DNA of 64,000 nucleotides from Gilliamella apicola. Lineage in GTDB: Bacteria > Pseudomonadota > Gammaproteobacteria > Enterobacterales > Orbaceae. The position numbers were made by a program, and so were the translations under genes. Under the pieces are notes generated by a model. It searched no databases. It saw only the letters and a list, made by a program, of their open reading frames with translations, and was not told where the DNA came from. Position 1 is the stretch's first letter. Each line of letters begins with the position of its first letter. Location: NCBI RefSeq assembly GCF_003202915.1, contig NZ_QGLP01000004.1, positions 1-64,000 on the forward strand. The letters run 5' to 3'. This document shows, piece after piece, positions 47,915 to 56,451 of this stretch.

Positions 47915-49771
47915 GTGCTAAATCGCTATCCTTTGTGGAAGTACATTATGTTGGTCGTCGTAATCTGCGTCGGCCTACTTTATGCCCTTCCAAATATTTA
48001 TGGTGAAGATCCCGCTATACAAATTTCAGGTTCAAACAGTACCGAAATTGATGTTGCTACGCAAGATAAAGTCAAACAGCTTTTGGTAAACAATCAAATT
48101 GAACCTAAATCGCTTGTTTATGAAAATAAATCTATTTTAATTCGATTAAGTGATAATGATACACAGCTTAAAGCTAAAGAGTTAATATCACAAGAATTAG
48201 GTGAAGATTATACTGTTGCACTAAATCTAGCACCAGCAACACCATCATGGTTGACTATGATTGGCGCTGAACCAATGAAATTGGGGCTCGATTTGCGCGG
48301 TGGTGTTCACTTCTTAATGGAAGTGGATATGACGACTGCATTAAGTAAATTAACAGAACAGTCGATTGAAAATTTAAAAGCTGAGTTTAATAAAAATAAT
48401 CTTAATTACAAAACACTGAGCAAAAATGCAAATCAACAAATAATAATGCAATTTGATAATGTCGAAGATCGTAATAAAGCTATTACTAAAATCAATGGAT
48501 TGCAAGATTATGAATTGACATCTCAAAATGAAAACAGCATTGTTATTAGTGTTAGTCAACAAAGATTGCAACAAACAAAAAGCGATGCAGTACAACAAAA
48601 TACCACAATCTTACGTAATCGTGTTAATCAGCTAGGCGTCGCGGAACCCATTGTTCAACGCCAAGGTTCTGATCGAATTGTCGTTGAGTTACCGGGTATT
48701 CAAGATACTGCATTAGCCAAACGTATCCTAGGAGCAACAGCAACCCTTGAATTCAGACAAGTTAATGATGACAGTTCAATTAACTTAGCCGCAATTATAA
48801 ATGGCAATATGCGTGTTCCGTATGGTTCTGAATTAAAATATATGGAAAACGGCCGCCCAGTTTTACTTTATAAACGAGTAGTATTAACGGGTGATCATAT
48901 TACCGACTCTTCATTTAGAGTAAATGAATATAGCCAACCAGAAGTTTCAATTACACTTGATAGTGCTGGTGGTAAAACCATGCTTGATTTTACTCAGAAA
49001 AATCTGAAAAAAGCAATGGCAACACTTTTTGTTGAGTATAAAGATACCGGAAAACGTGATGAAAATGATAAACCTATTCTTGAAAAACAAGAGAGAGTAA
49101 TTAACGTCGCAACCATCCAAGGTATTTTTAGTGACCGATTCCAAGTAACAGGTATAAGTAGTATTGATGAAGCTAGAAATTTATCTTTATTACTAAGAGC
49201 CGGTGCGTTGATTGCGCCAATTCAAATAATTGAAGAACGTACAGTCGGACCTTCAATGGGACAAGAAAATATCACTCAAGGTTTAGAATCTTGTGTATGG
49301 GGATTATTAATTTCTGTCATCTTTATGTTAGTGGTATATCGCCTGTTTGGTGTATTTGCTAGTCTTGCATTAGTTGCAAACTTAATTTTAATTGTTGGCG
49401 CTATGTCATTATTACCAGGTGCAACATTAAGTATGCCAGGTATTGCCGGTATAGTTCTAACCGTGGGTATGGCGGTAGATGCTAATGTATTGATTAATGA
49501 GCGGATAAAAGAAGAGCTAAGTAATGGGCGAGGTGTCCAACATGCAATTAACGAAGGTTATGCGGGTGCTTGGAGTAGTATTTTTGATGCCAACATTACG
49601 ACATTGATCACAGCAGTAATCCTTTATGCAGTAGGTACAGGCTCAATTAAAGGTTTTGCTATTACCTTAGGTATCGGTATTGTAACATCGATGTTTACCT
49701 CGATCGTAGGAACTCGAGCATTGGCCAATCTTATTTATGGTGGTCGTCGCGTCAATAAGTTATCAATTTAG
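47915..49771 (+). CDS. secD: Protein translocase subunit SecD
   Basis: The 618-residue RND-type protein has an N-terminal span, a large periplasmic P1 domain with GLDLRGGVHFLMEVDM (about 125-140) and LRNRVNQLGVAEPIVQRQG, and a C-terminal membrane half with GPSMGQENI and GIVLTVGMAVDANVLINERI, which carries the conserved Asp of TM4. With SecF it uses the proton motive force to help proteins leave the Sec channel. It starts GTG at 47915 and is nine bases before secF. Confidence 0.96.
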   Translation: MLNRYPLWKYIMLVVVICVGLLYALPNIYGEDPAIQISGSNSTEIDVATQDKVKQLLVNNQIEPKSLVYENKSILIRLSDNDTQLKAKELISQELGEDYTVALNLAPATPSWLTMIGAEPMKLGLDLRGGVHFLMEVDMTTALSKLTEQSIENLKAEFNKNNLNYKTLSKNANQQIIMQFDNVEDRNKAITKINGLQDYELTSQNENSIVISVSQQRLQQTKSDAVQQNTTILRNRVNQLGVAEPIVQRQGSDRIVVELPGIQDTALAKRILGATATLEFRQVNDDSSINLAAIINGNMRVPYGSELKYMENGRPVLLYKRVVLTGDHITDSSFRVNEYSQPEVSITLDSAGGKTMLDFTQKNLKKAMATLFVEYKDTGKRDENDKPILEKQERVINVATIQGIFSDRFQVTGISSIDEARNLSLLLRAGALIAPIQIIEERTVGPSMGQENITQGLESCVWGLLISVIFMLVVYRLFGVFASLALVANLILIVGAMSLLPGATLSMPGIAGIVLTVGMAVDANVLINERIKEELSNGRGVQHAINEGYAGAWSSIFDANITTLITAVILYAVGTGSIKGFAITLGIGIVTSMFTSIVGTRALANLIYGGRRVNKLSI

Positions 49772-49780
49772 AGGTTTATT

Positions 49781-50782
49781 GTGATTGTTAATCAAAAAGA
49801 AAACCATGATGTTAGAGAATTAAATCATGGACGAAGAGTGCTCGACTTTTTAAAATTTGGCTTTATTGCTTTTGTCATCTCAATGTTATTAGTGGTTGCC
49901 TCATTTGTAATAATTCTTGTTAAAGGATTCAATCTTGGACAAGATTTTACAGGCGGGACCACGGTTGAGCTAACTGTGACTAAAGCTATAAATCTTGATG
50001 ATTTACGTAATAGTTTACGTGATGAAGGCTATCATGAACCAATAGTTCAATATTATGGAAGCAGTAAGGATATCATCATTCGATTACCAACTACCAGCCA
50101 GAGCGAAGGTAGTGTATCGTCAGCGATTGATAATGCGTTAGGGATGAAAATTTCAAACTTAGTGCATAAAAATATTGATAGTAATGCTGAAATTAAACGA
50201 ATTGAATTTGTTGGTCCAACAGTCGGTACTGAATTAGCTCAAGATGGTATATTAGCGATTTGTGCAGCATTAATCTGTATCCTAATTTATATCGCTTTTC
50301 GATTTGAGTGGCGATTTGGTACCGGTGCAGTTGTTGCTTTAGCACATGACGTTGTTATAACCGCAGGATATTTATCCTTATTTAATCGTGAACTAGATTT
50401 GACGATTATTGCTGCAATGTTATCCATAATCGGTTATTCGCTTAATGATACCATTGTTGTGTTCGATAGAATTCGTGAGAATTTTAGAAAGATTCGACGA
50501 GCATCGCCATACGACGTTATCAACATCTCGTTAACTCAAACATTACACCGAACTTTAATGACATCCGGCACAACCTTAGCTGTGGTTATTATCTTATATA
50601 TTTTCGGTGGCTCAATGTTGAAAGGTTTCTCTGAAACATTAGGTGTAGGGATTGTGTTAGGGACGATTTCATCAATCTATGTGGCTGCATATATGTCACT
50701 TAAATTGGGCGTTAAACGTGAACACTTTATGCCACCAAAAGTTGAAGCCGAAGGTGCGGATCAAAACGCGATTTTACGTTAA
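49781..50782 (+). CDS. secF: Protein translocase subunit SecF
   Basis: The 333-residue protein has six spans and the SecF landmarks NLGQDFTGGTTVELTV, EFVGPTVGTELAQDG, ALAHDVVITAGYL (TM-embedded Asp) and SLNDTIVVFDRIREN. It is the partner of SecD. It starts GTG at 49781 with GAGG upstream, is followed by a strong terminator, and closes the yajC-secD-secF operon. Confidence 0.96.
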   Translation: MIVNQKENHDVRELNHGRRVLDFLKFGFIAFVISMLLVVASFVIILVKGFNLGQDFTGGTTVELTVTKAINLDDLRNSLRDEGYHEPIVQYYGSSKDIIIRLPTTSQSEGSVSSAIDNALGMKISNLVHKNIDSNAEIKRIEFVGPTVGTELAQDGILAICAALICILIYIAFRFEWRFGTGAVVALAHDVVITAGYLSLFNRELDLTIIAAMLSIIGYSLNDTIVVFDRIRENFRKIRRASPYDVINISLTQTLHRTLMTSGTTLAVVIILYIFGGSMLKGFSETLGVGIVLGTISSIYVAAYMSLKLGVKREHFMPPKVEAEGADQNAILR

Positions 50783-50789
50783 TTATTTA

Positions 50790-50819
50790 AGCTCTGTCAT
50801 AGTTTGACAGAGCTTTTTT
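50790..50819 (+). terminator. Terminator of yajC-secD-secF
   Basis: AGCTCTGTCA (50790-50799), loop TAGTT, TGACAGAGCT (50805-50814) is a perfect 10-bp stem followed by a T run, 7 bases after the secF stop. Confidence 0.92.
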
Positions 50820-50908
50820 AGATTGTTTTTTAAGCAAATAATATTAAATTATTTGACACTTTCTAACTAGTTGCATATTATTAGCCACAGTTTTACTTCA
50901 TCCCTTTA

Positions 50909-50984
50909 GGGGCCATAGCTCAGCTGGGAGAGCGCAACGCTGGCAGCGTTGAGGTCAGGGGTTCGATCCCCCTTGGCTCCACCA
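50909..50984 (+). tRNA. tRNA-Ala (GGC)
   Basis: A 76-base cloverleaf with acceptor arms GGGGCCA (50909-50915) and TGGCTCC (50974-50980), discriminator A and encoded CCA. The anticodon GGC is at 50942-50944. Phage-derived debris begins immediately after it, so it may have served as an integration site. Confidence 0.97.
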
Positions 50985-51027
50985 ATTCAATAAACAGTAA
51001 TATTCTTCTAAATCCTTATATGGTCAG

Positions 51028-51124
51028 TGGTGCAGGTTTAAAAGCAATCACTGGTGGTGATAAGTTCACAATTGACCTTAAACATAAACAATCCGATTCC
51101 TGTAAGATTCTAGCGATAGTATAA
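51028..51124 (+). pseudogene. Tail-protein-like fragment
   Basis: A short open stretch from an ATG in the debris reads MVSGAGLKAITGGDKFTIDL, then ends at a stop after about 32 codons. This pattern resembles Ig-like or tube segments of phage tail proteins, but the match is from memory and the fragment is short. A further frame near 51213 (MKKALFTFGQKNKAKQ) is similarly short. The interval to 51453 shows no intact gene. Confidence 0.3.
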
Positions 51125-51453
51125 GTAATCAACATCGAAGCAATGCGATTTAATGAGCACAATGGTGACATATCATGGTGAAGAGTAATATTTCACTTTG
51201 GCAATGTTATACATGAAAAAAGCGTTATTTACCTTTGGTCAGAAAAATAAAGCGAAACAAGAGTTCCGCCTCTATTGTTAAACTGCTATTTAATGAGTTC
51301 GCTAACCCTAATGATGCTAAATAATGATTACATAAATAGCAACAATCAGAAGAAGCAACAACCGTTATTCAAATCACAGAAACAACACTTACCACTGCAT
51401 ATTAACTAGCAGCTAGGCTTACCATAATTGCCATAAAGCGTTCAACCGTAACC

Positions 51454-51816
51454 TTGGACTTAGTATTATATATGACCGCATTAGGAACGATGAAAGCATT
51501 TTCCATAGCAGGTTCAGGTAAAAATGGCGAGCCTGTTGATTTCAACAGAATATATCGAGTTGGTGAAGATGGCAAACCTGAGATATTGATGCAAGGTGGG
51601 AGACAATATTTAATACATGGAGAGAACGGGCAAATATTAAGTAACCGTCAAATCACCTCTGGTAATGGCAGTATCCAATGTAGCTCTGTTGTAGAAAACT
51701 ACGTAAGCAACGTGGAAGTAAGCCAACCGCCTATCGATATCGAAAACAGCTCATCAGAATGGCTGTTAAACAGCCTGAACAAAAATATCAGAAAACATAA
51801 GCAATCATTCCGGTGA
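51454..51816 (+). pseudogene. Phage tail tape-measure protein, C-terminal fragment
   Basis: An open frame of about 120 codons has the signature of the extreme C-terminus of tape-measure proteins: a hydrophobic Ala/Gly stretch (ALGTMKAFSIAGSGKNG), then FNRIYRVGEDGKPEIL and QYLIHGENGQILSNRQI. A real tape-measure gene is several times longer, so this is a remnant. Its first codon is TTG without a convincing ribosome binding site. Upstream bases (from about 51350) carry more degenerate sequence of the same kind. Confidence 0.65.
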
Positions 51817-51924
51817 TGTATGTAACACCATGTCTAACATTAACAAATGTTTAGTCGAAATTGTAATTGATATTATTATCTATTTTTCATACTATTACCG
51901 AGATTTAATTATCAAGGAGATGGT

Positions 51925-52608
51925 ATGAAAAAAATAATCTTTTTAAGTTTATTTGGCTTGGTTTTAACCGCTTGCAACACGGTGAAGTATAATTATGTAG
52001 CCGAAACAAAGCAAATAAGCTATCCCGATTTGAATGTTGTTACAAAAACATTTATTGGCGATGATATGGTTAGACAGGGTACAGTAGCGGCAAGGGATGT
52101 TGTTTATTTTCCTCAAACAACAGTTGTTAGTGGGATGGTGGATTTTACTATTCATGCTGGAGAATACCCAAAAGTAGGTGAAGATCAAAAGTATCTGTTT
52201 TTTGGTTTAAATGAGTTAAATTCTGGAGTAACAGTAGGAAAATCAGCCTTTGCTGATATACCTGTAGGAATTAGAACTAATAAACACGATAATGACCTAT
52301 GTATTATTACTGTTAGCGGTGCTTCTTTATGTAAAGGTGATGCTGCATTTTCCTACCAAAAGAAAAATGTAACTTATCAAAACGCGTTCCAGCAGATACT
52401 AATCTATAACGGTAAAGTAGGGAATAAGATTAATATCGGGTATAAAGAATTTAATAATGATTTTGCTCGCCCTGCATTTTCAAATAATGTTGAATATGAC
52501 TTATCAGAATCAAAAGTTATAAGATATAAAGGTGCAGAATTAGAAATAATAAAAGCTACTAATCAATTTATTGAATATAAAGTATTTAGTAATTTCAATC
52601 AGAGATAA
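51925..52608 (+). CDS. Lipoprotein of unknown function in prophage remnant
   Basis: The 227-residue protein has a lipoprotein signal (lipobox LTAC, Cys about 17) and a mature part rich in beta-strand-like segments. I recognise no family. The leader CAAGGAGATGGTATGAAAAA is nearly the same as that of the next lipoprotein gene, and a hairpin terminator follows. Such self-contained units in prophages are often cargo genes that alter the lysogen's surface, for example superinfection exclusion, but that is inference. The frame is intact despite the decayed surroundings. Confidence 0.7.
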   Translation: MKKIIFLSLFGLVLTACNTVKYNYVAETKQISYPDLNVVTKTFIGDDMVRQGTVAARDVVYFPQTTVVSGMVDFTIHAGEYPKVGEDQKYLFFGLNELNSGVTVGKSAFADIPVGIRTNKHDNDLCIITVSGASLCKGDAAFSYQKKNVTYQNAFQQILIYNGKVGNKINIGYKEFNNDFARPAFSNNVEYDLSESKVIRYKGAELEIIKATNQFIEYKVFSNFNQR

Positions 52609-52734
52609 AAAAGCCTTTTAGAGCTTCTATTTTGTCTATGAATTATATAATAAATTCTAGATGGGTACTGATAATTTGTATTTGACAGATTATTGCCTGT
52701 GAGTAGCCAAAAATTCACAATTAAAATTTACACA

Positions 52735-52757
52735 AACCGCCCAAGTGGTGGTTTTTT
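52735..52757 (+). terminator. Terminator after first lipoprotein gene
   Basis: AACCGCC (52735-52741), loop CAAGT, GGTGGTT (52747-52753) with one G-T pair, then a T run. It resembles the terminator at 53636. Confidence 0.8.
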
Positions 52758-52806
52758 ATTTACCCCAATCCTTAAATAACATACCATTACCCCAAAAGGA
52801 GATGGT

Positions 52807-53244
52807 ATGAAAAAGATTTTATTATTAAGCTTGGTCAGTTTCGCTTTATTTGGTTGTGGTGATAATAAGGTGACAAAAGAGTATCTTGTGGGTAAGTGGG
52901 ACTGCGTCTATAAAGAATATAAAAGTAAATATGATTCTAAACTTAAAAGATATAGTGATTATTCTGAAACTCATAGCAAACAAGTAATTCAATCATATGA
53001 AATTGTTAATGGAATTTTATTATCAAAAACTGAGAATCAAAAAGCTATCGAATTTGATTTGGATTTAATTTATAACAATTTAAATGAGGAAGTTACAACT
53101 AGCATGTGTAATAAAAGGAGTTTTAATCAAAATTTATCAAAAAATACAAACAATAAGTTTACTTATGAACAGGAGACATTTTGCGAAGCCTTTATAAAGT
53201 ACCCTAAAACTAAAATACTAGCAGTTTGCACAAGAATAAAATAA
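52807..53244 (+). CDS. Small lipoprotein in prophage remnant
   Basis: The 145-residue protein has a lipoprotein signal (lipobox LFGC, Cys about 17). After it comes a Lys/Tyr-rich part beginning with VGKWDC, a pattern seen in small lipoproteins with a lipocalin-like or META-like fold, and three further Cys residues. I cannot assign a family. The gene starts with AAAAGGAGATGGTATG, almost the same leader as the previous lipoprotein gene, and its stop codon touches the start of the truncated tail gene. Confidence 0.68.
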   Translation: MKKILLLSLVSFALFGCGDNKVTKEYLVGKWDCVYKEYKSKYDSKLKRYSDYSETHSKQVIQSYEIVNGILLSKTENQKAIEFDLDLIYNNLNEEVTTSMCNKRSFNQNLSKNTNNKFTYEQETFCEAFIKYPKTKILAVCTRIK

Positions 53245-53245
53245 G

Positions 53246-53617
53246 GTTGATATAGGAATAAAAGTAAAAGGCATTAACAGATGTATAAAGAGCTTTGATA
53301 AAACTATAAAAAGAACAAAAGACAATGCAGTTAGAGCAATGCATGCATCAATGATTGTAGGAGCTACACAAGCAGCAATCTACACGCCTATAGATACATC
53401 AACATTAATTAACTCACAATATCGAGAGGTAATTATTAACGTTACTCATATCACTGGCAGAATTGGTTACACTGAGAATTATGCTGCTTATGTCACGAAC
53501 CTATCTATAAAAATGAAATTTAAGCACCCTACTGCTAAAAAAGATTTTCTAAATGAGGGCTTAAAAGATATGGAAGCTGAAATACTAAACATCTTTAAAC
53601 GTGAATTATTTTGTTAA
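53246..53617 (+). pseudogene. HK97 gp10-like minor tail/head-closure gene without start codon
   Basis: A reading frame continues upstream of the first ATG (53339) by 31 codons with protein-like sequence (VDIGIKVKGINRCIKSFDK, then KRTKDNAVRA) but without ATG, GTG or TTG before a stop at 53237. The remainder (ATQAAIYTPIDTSTLINSQY, RIGYTENYAAYV, KDFLNEGLKDM) matches the phage HK97 gp10-like family as I recall it. The codon before GTT 53246 is AAG, one change from ATG. So the gene has probably lost its start and is inactive or reinitiates at 53339. Confidence 0.6.
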
Positions 53618-53635
53618 AGTTATCATCACTATAGT

Positions 53636-53660
53636 AACCGTCTTGATTGGCGGTTTTTTT
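53636..53660 (+). terminator. Terminator after the gp10-like gene
   Basis: AACCGTC (53636-53642), loop TTGATT, GGCGGTT (53649-53655) with one G-T pair, followed by a T run to about 53660. It is very similar to the terminator at 52735. Confidence 0.82.
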
Positions 53661-53846
53661 GTTTTTATGTATAGCAAAAATGTAAATCATGCATAATGCA
53701 AATCCTTATACAATAAGGCTTACAAGAAATCATGTGTAGTATGCATAGTTTTTATAGAAATTTATTTTAATGGAGGGGAAATGTAATTTATGATAGACAT
53801 ATAATCTTATATACTTTTGAATAAATGAGTTTATTTAGGTAAATAT

Positions 53847-54380
53847 ATGACACGAAGGCTCTGTTTAACCAATAAGAAACTGAGAGGGAAAAAACGTCGT
53901 TTAAGAGCATTTGAGGCTTGGTCTAAATCTTTCTTGGATTATTTTCCTGAACAAATCACTGAAGATGAACGATATTGGAATATAAAAATTCCTGTTGATA
54001 TTCGATTGGTGCAAGGAAAGTATACGGATCAAATTACTCAAGCTCAATGCGCTCAATATTTAATTAATGCTACTTATCAGATTTATCAAGCAAAGCCATC
54101 AAATCTTAAACATTTTAGAGTTACTTGCGTTATTTGTTTGCCCGATATGTTTAGTAGTGAAATTTGTATCTATACTTCAGAAGCGTATTTCAAGTATCAG
54201 ACAGAAGCTTGGTATAGAGAACAGGAAAAATTAGATACTACGCTAAACAGAAGTTTATCAAAAGAATGGGAATTAATATTACCTCAAGGTTTTAGTGAGA
54301 AAGGTGTTTTAAGAAATGAATTTGATTGGGAAGATAAAGAATATTTTGTTGAACATTGGTATTTTGGTGAAGTAGGATAA
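53847..54380 (+). CDS. DUF3916-like protein
   Basis: The 177-residue soluble protein has a basic start (NKKLRGKKRRLRAFEAW), then SFLDYFPEQ, YWNIKIPVDIRLVQGKY and VICLPDMFSSEICIY, a pattern I associate with DUF3916. No catalytic motif is evident. Proteins of this kind are often scattered in toxin/immunity or mobile regions, so an immunity role is possible but unproven. It stands alone between prophage debris and a fragment at 54406. Confidence 0.55.
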   Translation: MTRRLCLTNKKLRGKKRRLRAFEAWSKSFLDYFPEQITEDERYWNIKIPVDIRLVQGKYTDQITQAQCAQYLINATYQIYQAKPSNLKHFRVTCVICLPDMFSSEICIYTSEAYFKYQTEAWYREQEKLDTTLNRSLSKEWELILPQGFSEKGVLRNEFDWEDKEYFVEHWYFGEVG

Positions 54381-54405
54381 TTATTTAAATTTAAAGATTA
54401 TTTAA

Positions 54406-54567
54406 CTGGATACCGATTGGCTAAACAAATTTTCTCACTGTCAAAATTTTAAATTTGATCTTCAAAAACAACTCCATGAAAGAGACTTTCAAGTAAATTA
54501 TTATTGTTTGGAATCTAAGTACTTTATAGGGGCACTTTTCGTTTTAGGTATTGGTTTAGATATATGA
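54406..54567 (+). pseudogene. Orphan coding fragment
   Basis: A 53-codon frame without a start codon (it follows a TAA and begins CTG) reads LDTDWLNKFSHCQNFKFDLQ and later CLESKYFIGALFVLGIGLDI. The amino-acid usage looks protein-like. It is probably the tail of a lost gene of the same mobile region. I cannot assign a family. Confidence 0.3.
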
Positions 54568-54639
54568 TTGATATTTTAAAAATTCAAATTATAAGATTTG
54601 AAATAGTTTGATTAATGTGATTCTTTTTTCCTTGTCTCA

Positions 54640-54795
54640 ATATTTATAATCCATTAAAGTCCATAAAAAATAGAAACCACAACGATAAAACAATTAATTG
54701 ATACCCATTAAAGTACATTAAGACACATTTATAACCAAATTTTATGGGGTATATTAACGGGTATTTAATGCATCACCTAAAAACGATACCCCCAC
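54640..54795. other. Repeat-rich stretch resembling integrase arm or attachment sites
   Basis: CCATTAAAGTCCATAAA (near 54651) and CCCATTAAAGTACATTAAG (near 54704) are imperfect direct repeats. GATACCC occurs at about 54702 and 54785, and inverted GGGTATATTAACGGGTA lies between. Clusters of such short repeats are typical next to integrase-mediated insertions. No gene is seen from 54568 to 54914. Confidence 0.4.
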
Positions 54796-54907
54796 AAGAT
54801 TAGCAAATACCTTTTTTAAATGCTACCAATTCAATTATATTAAAAATAATTTATCGCGTTTTTTGTTGTCAGTGACATAACTTTGTAACAAGACTGACAA
54901 AATTTAG

Positions 54908-54953
54908 TTGACGTATTTAATTAGTGTACTTATTATAAGTGCGCTAATTAAAT
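54908..54953 (+). promoter_or_regulatory. Promoter embedded in a long palindromic operator
   Basis: TTGACG (54908-54913), a 17-base spacer and TATTAT (54931-54936) form a good sigma-70 promoter. The spacer and -10 lie within an inverted repeat: arms 54915-54931 and 54937-54953, 17 bases each, 15 of 17 matching, separated by ATTAT. The MarR-type product of the second gene downstream is the obvious candidate to bind here and repress its own operon. Confidence 0.75.
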
Positions 54954-54968
54954 AAATAAGGATTATAT

Positions 54969-55400
54969 ATGCAAAAAATTTCTATTTCTTTTGAACTTCC
55001 AACCGTGTCCATGCCTCATAAAATTTGGCCATATTTTACTGACTTTTCATTAAGAAAACTTTGGGAAACAGATCTTGAAGAATTTACGATAACAGGTGAA
55101 ATAAAAAGTGGAGTTAATGGTTTATTTAAACTGGAAAACATGCCTGCCATGAAAGTTGTATTATCTACTGTTCTGATTAATAGAGAATTGACTGAAAGAT
55201 TTGATATCCCAGATATTGGGGCTTTATTTTTTTCTCATCAAATAATCGAATATTCAGATAATAAGTATGCGATAAAAGCGGTAATTGAATTAGAACCGAC
55301 AGTGGAATTATCAAGTAAAGTTTGTTATGATTTTTTGAAGAATATTTCAAATGATATTATAGATAAAGCATTTTTATTAAAAGAGCTGGTAGAAAAATAA
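54969..55400 (+). CDS. SRPBCC/polyketide-cyclase-like small protein
   Basis: The 143-residue protein looks like a START/SRPBCC-type ligand-binding fold: an opening strand, then VSMPHKIWPYFTDFSLRKLWETDLE, a middle antiparallel sheet, and a long C-terminal helix with a conserved-looking DFLKNISNDIIDKAFLL. Similar proteins are encoded beside MarR regulators and may bind or detoxify hydrophobic compounds. It is the first gene after the palindrome-promoter and is two bases before the marR-like gene. The family call rests on pattern only. Confidence 0.6.
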   Translation: MQKISISFELPTVSMPHKIWPYFTDFSLRKLWETDLEEFTITGEIKSGVNGLFKLENMPAMKVVLSTVLINRELTERFDIPDIGALFFSHQIIEYSDNKYAIKAVIELEPTVELSSKVCYDFLKNISNDIIDKAFLLKELVEK

Positions 55401-55402
55401 GT

Positions 55403-55855
55403 ATGTCCAAAGATAATAGGTTTTCTTCTCAATTTAAACATGATTCGTCAGAATCTATGGGTTTTGTATTTATGAAAACCTATGCAGCTTGGCATAGTTT
55501 AATAAAAAATAGTTTGAAACAGTATTCAATAACTCATCCGCAATTTATTATTCTTACCACGTTGGCATATCTTTCAGAACATTGTGATGAAGTTACGCAA
55601 GTAACTTTATCTCAACATGCTAATATTGATGTTGTTACAGTATCGCAGATCTTAGATAATTTAGAAAAAAAAACATTAGTTAAAAGAATTACATCAATAA
55701 AAGATAGTAGAGCCAAATCTATTCAATTAACTGATAATGGCTATGTTATGGTCAATAAAACTACTCCATTAGTAGAAAAGCTTGATAATCAATTTTTTTC
55801 TTGTTTGGGCGAAGATATCACCTATTTCCATAAAATGTTATTAAAACTGTCATGA
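55403..55855 (+). CDS. MarR family transcriptional regulator
   Basis: The 150-residue protein has the MarR winged-helix layout: a helical N-terminus (AWHSLIKNSLKQYSITHPQF), the recognition helix region QVTLSQHANIDVVTVSQILD and LEKKTLVKRITSIKDSRAKSIQLT, where the Asp-x-Arg wing motif is kept, and a C-terminal dimerisation helix. It is probably the autoregulator of the operon, binding the palindrome at 54915-54953 and released by a small ligand. The ligand is unknown. Confidence 0.88.
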   Translation: MSKDNRFSSQFKHDSSESMGFVFMKTYAAWHSLIKNSLKQYSITHPQFIILTTLAYLSEHCDEVTQVTLSQHANIDVVTVSQILDNLEKKTLVKRITSIKDSRAKSIQLTDNGYVMVNKTTPLVEKLDNQFFSCLGEDITYFHKMLLKLS

Positions 55856-56256
55856 TATTCTAGAATAGATTAAACTTTAATAGCCATCTACCAGCGCTAA
55901 CCAATTAAAATATAATCTAATTTATATTCCTTTTGTCGTATTATCATAACAGCTATGGGGGGATTAAATATCTACAGCTCAATAGCTAAAACACCACCTT
56001 TACACATTTCTGCGCAAAAACGCGTAATCAAAGTATTTTTTTAAGATTACTAGATAGAGGGTGTATATTCTTATTGATTGCATGATTAAATACCTGCATA
56101 CGCTTTCATTTTAACGCTAATCCGATTTTTTAGTTTTTAGAATAATTACACTATGCAAGAGGGCACGCTTAATTAAAGAAGATTCTACCAATTGTAGTAT
56201 TACATGAGTTATTTTGTAATGACTGTTTTGATTATTTAGCAGCACGTTAGGGAAAC
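55856..56256. other. Intergenic stretch without recognisable gene
   Basis: About 400 bases with no convincing frame or RNA. A weak inverted motif GCGCAAAAACGCG occurs near 56010, and several short T runs are present. It probably contains further mobile-element debris, but I cannot assign it. Confidence 0.4.
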
Positions 56257-56438
56257 AATGAAACAAACAGAAAAGAAAAAGATAAATCATTCATTATTTT
56301 AATGGTGTATCAAAGACAAGACTAGTTGTATTTGTTGGGCTGTCAATAGTTGATGAAATAGACATTTTTATTAAATATGATAGAGATCCCCCAGACTGTA
56401 GTAACCGTTCTGAATTGGTAAGAATGGCGATAATTTAG
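56257..56438 (+). pseudogene. Frameshifted ribbon-helix-helix regulator
   Basis: An ATG with AGGGA upstream opens a frame reading MKQTEKKKDKSF, which soon stops. A second frame from about 56301 reads NGVSKTRLVVFVGLSIVDEI, then DRDPPDCSNRSELVRMAII before a stop. The second part has the ribbon-helix-helix/CopG look of small phage regulators: a beta strand, a helix and the SNRSELVRMA second helix. Joining them needs a one-base deletion or two-base insertion between about 56290 and 56300. Confidence 0.42.
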
Positions 56439-56451
56439 AAGTAGAATAGAG

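Larger units (their letters stand above)
50985..53660. mobile_element. Decayed prophage segment after tRNA-Ala
   Basis: The stretch holds broken tail-gene fragments, two lipoprotein genes with shared leader and terminator style, and a headless minor tail gene. No integrase, terminase, portal or capsid gene is visible. I found no repeat of the tRNA 3' end downstream by eye, so the second attachment site is undefined and the limits given are approximate. Confidence 0.65.

Noticed and set aside
53847-54380. Toxin of a toxin-immunity pair
   Set aside because: No catalytic or membrane-lytic motif and no partner gene; only a DUF3916-like call is supportable.
50960-54960. Duplicate of the tRNA-Ala 3' end as a second attachment site
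   Set aside because: I scanned for the GGTTCGATCCC and TGGCTCCACCA segments downstream and saw no second copy, so element borders remain undefined.
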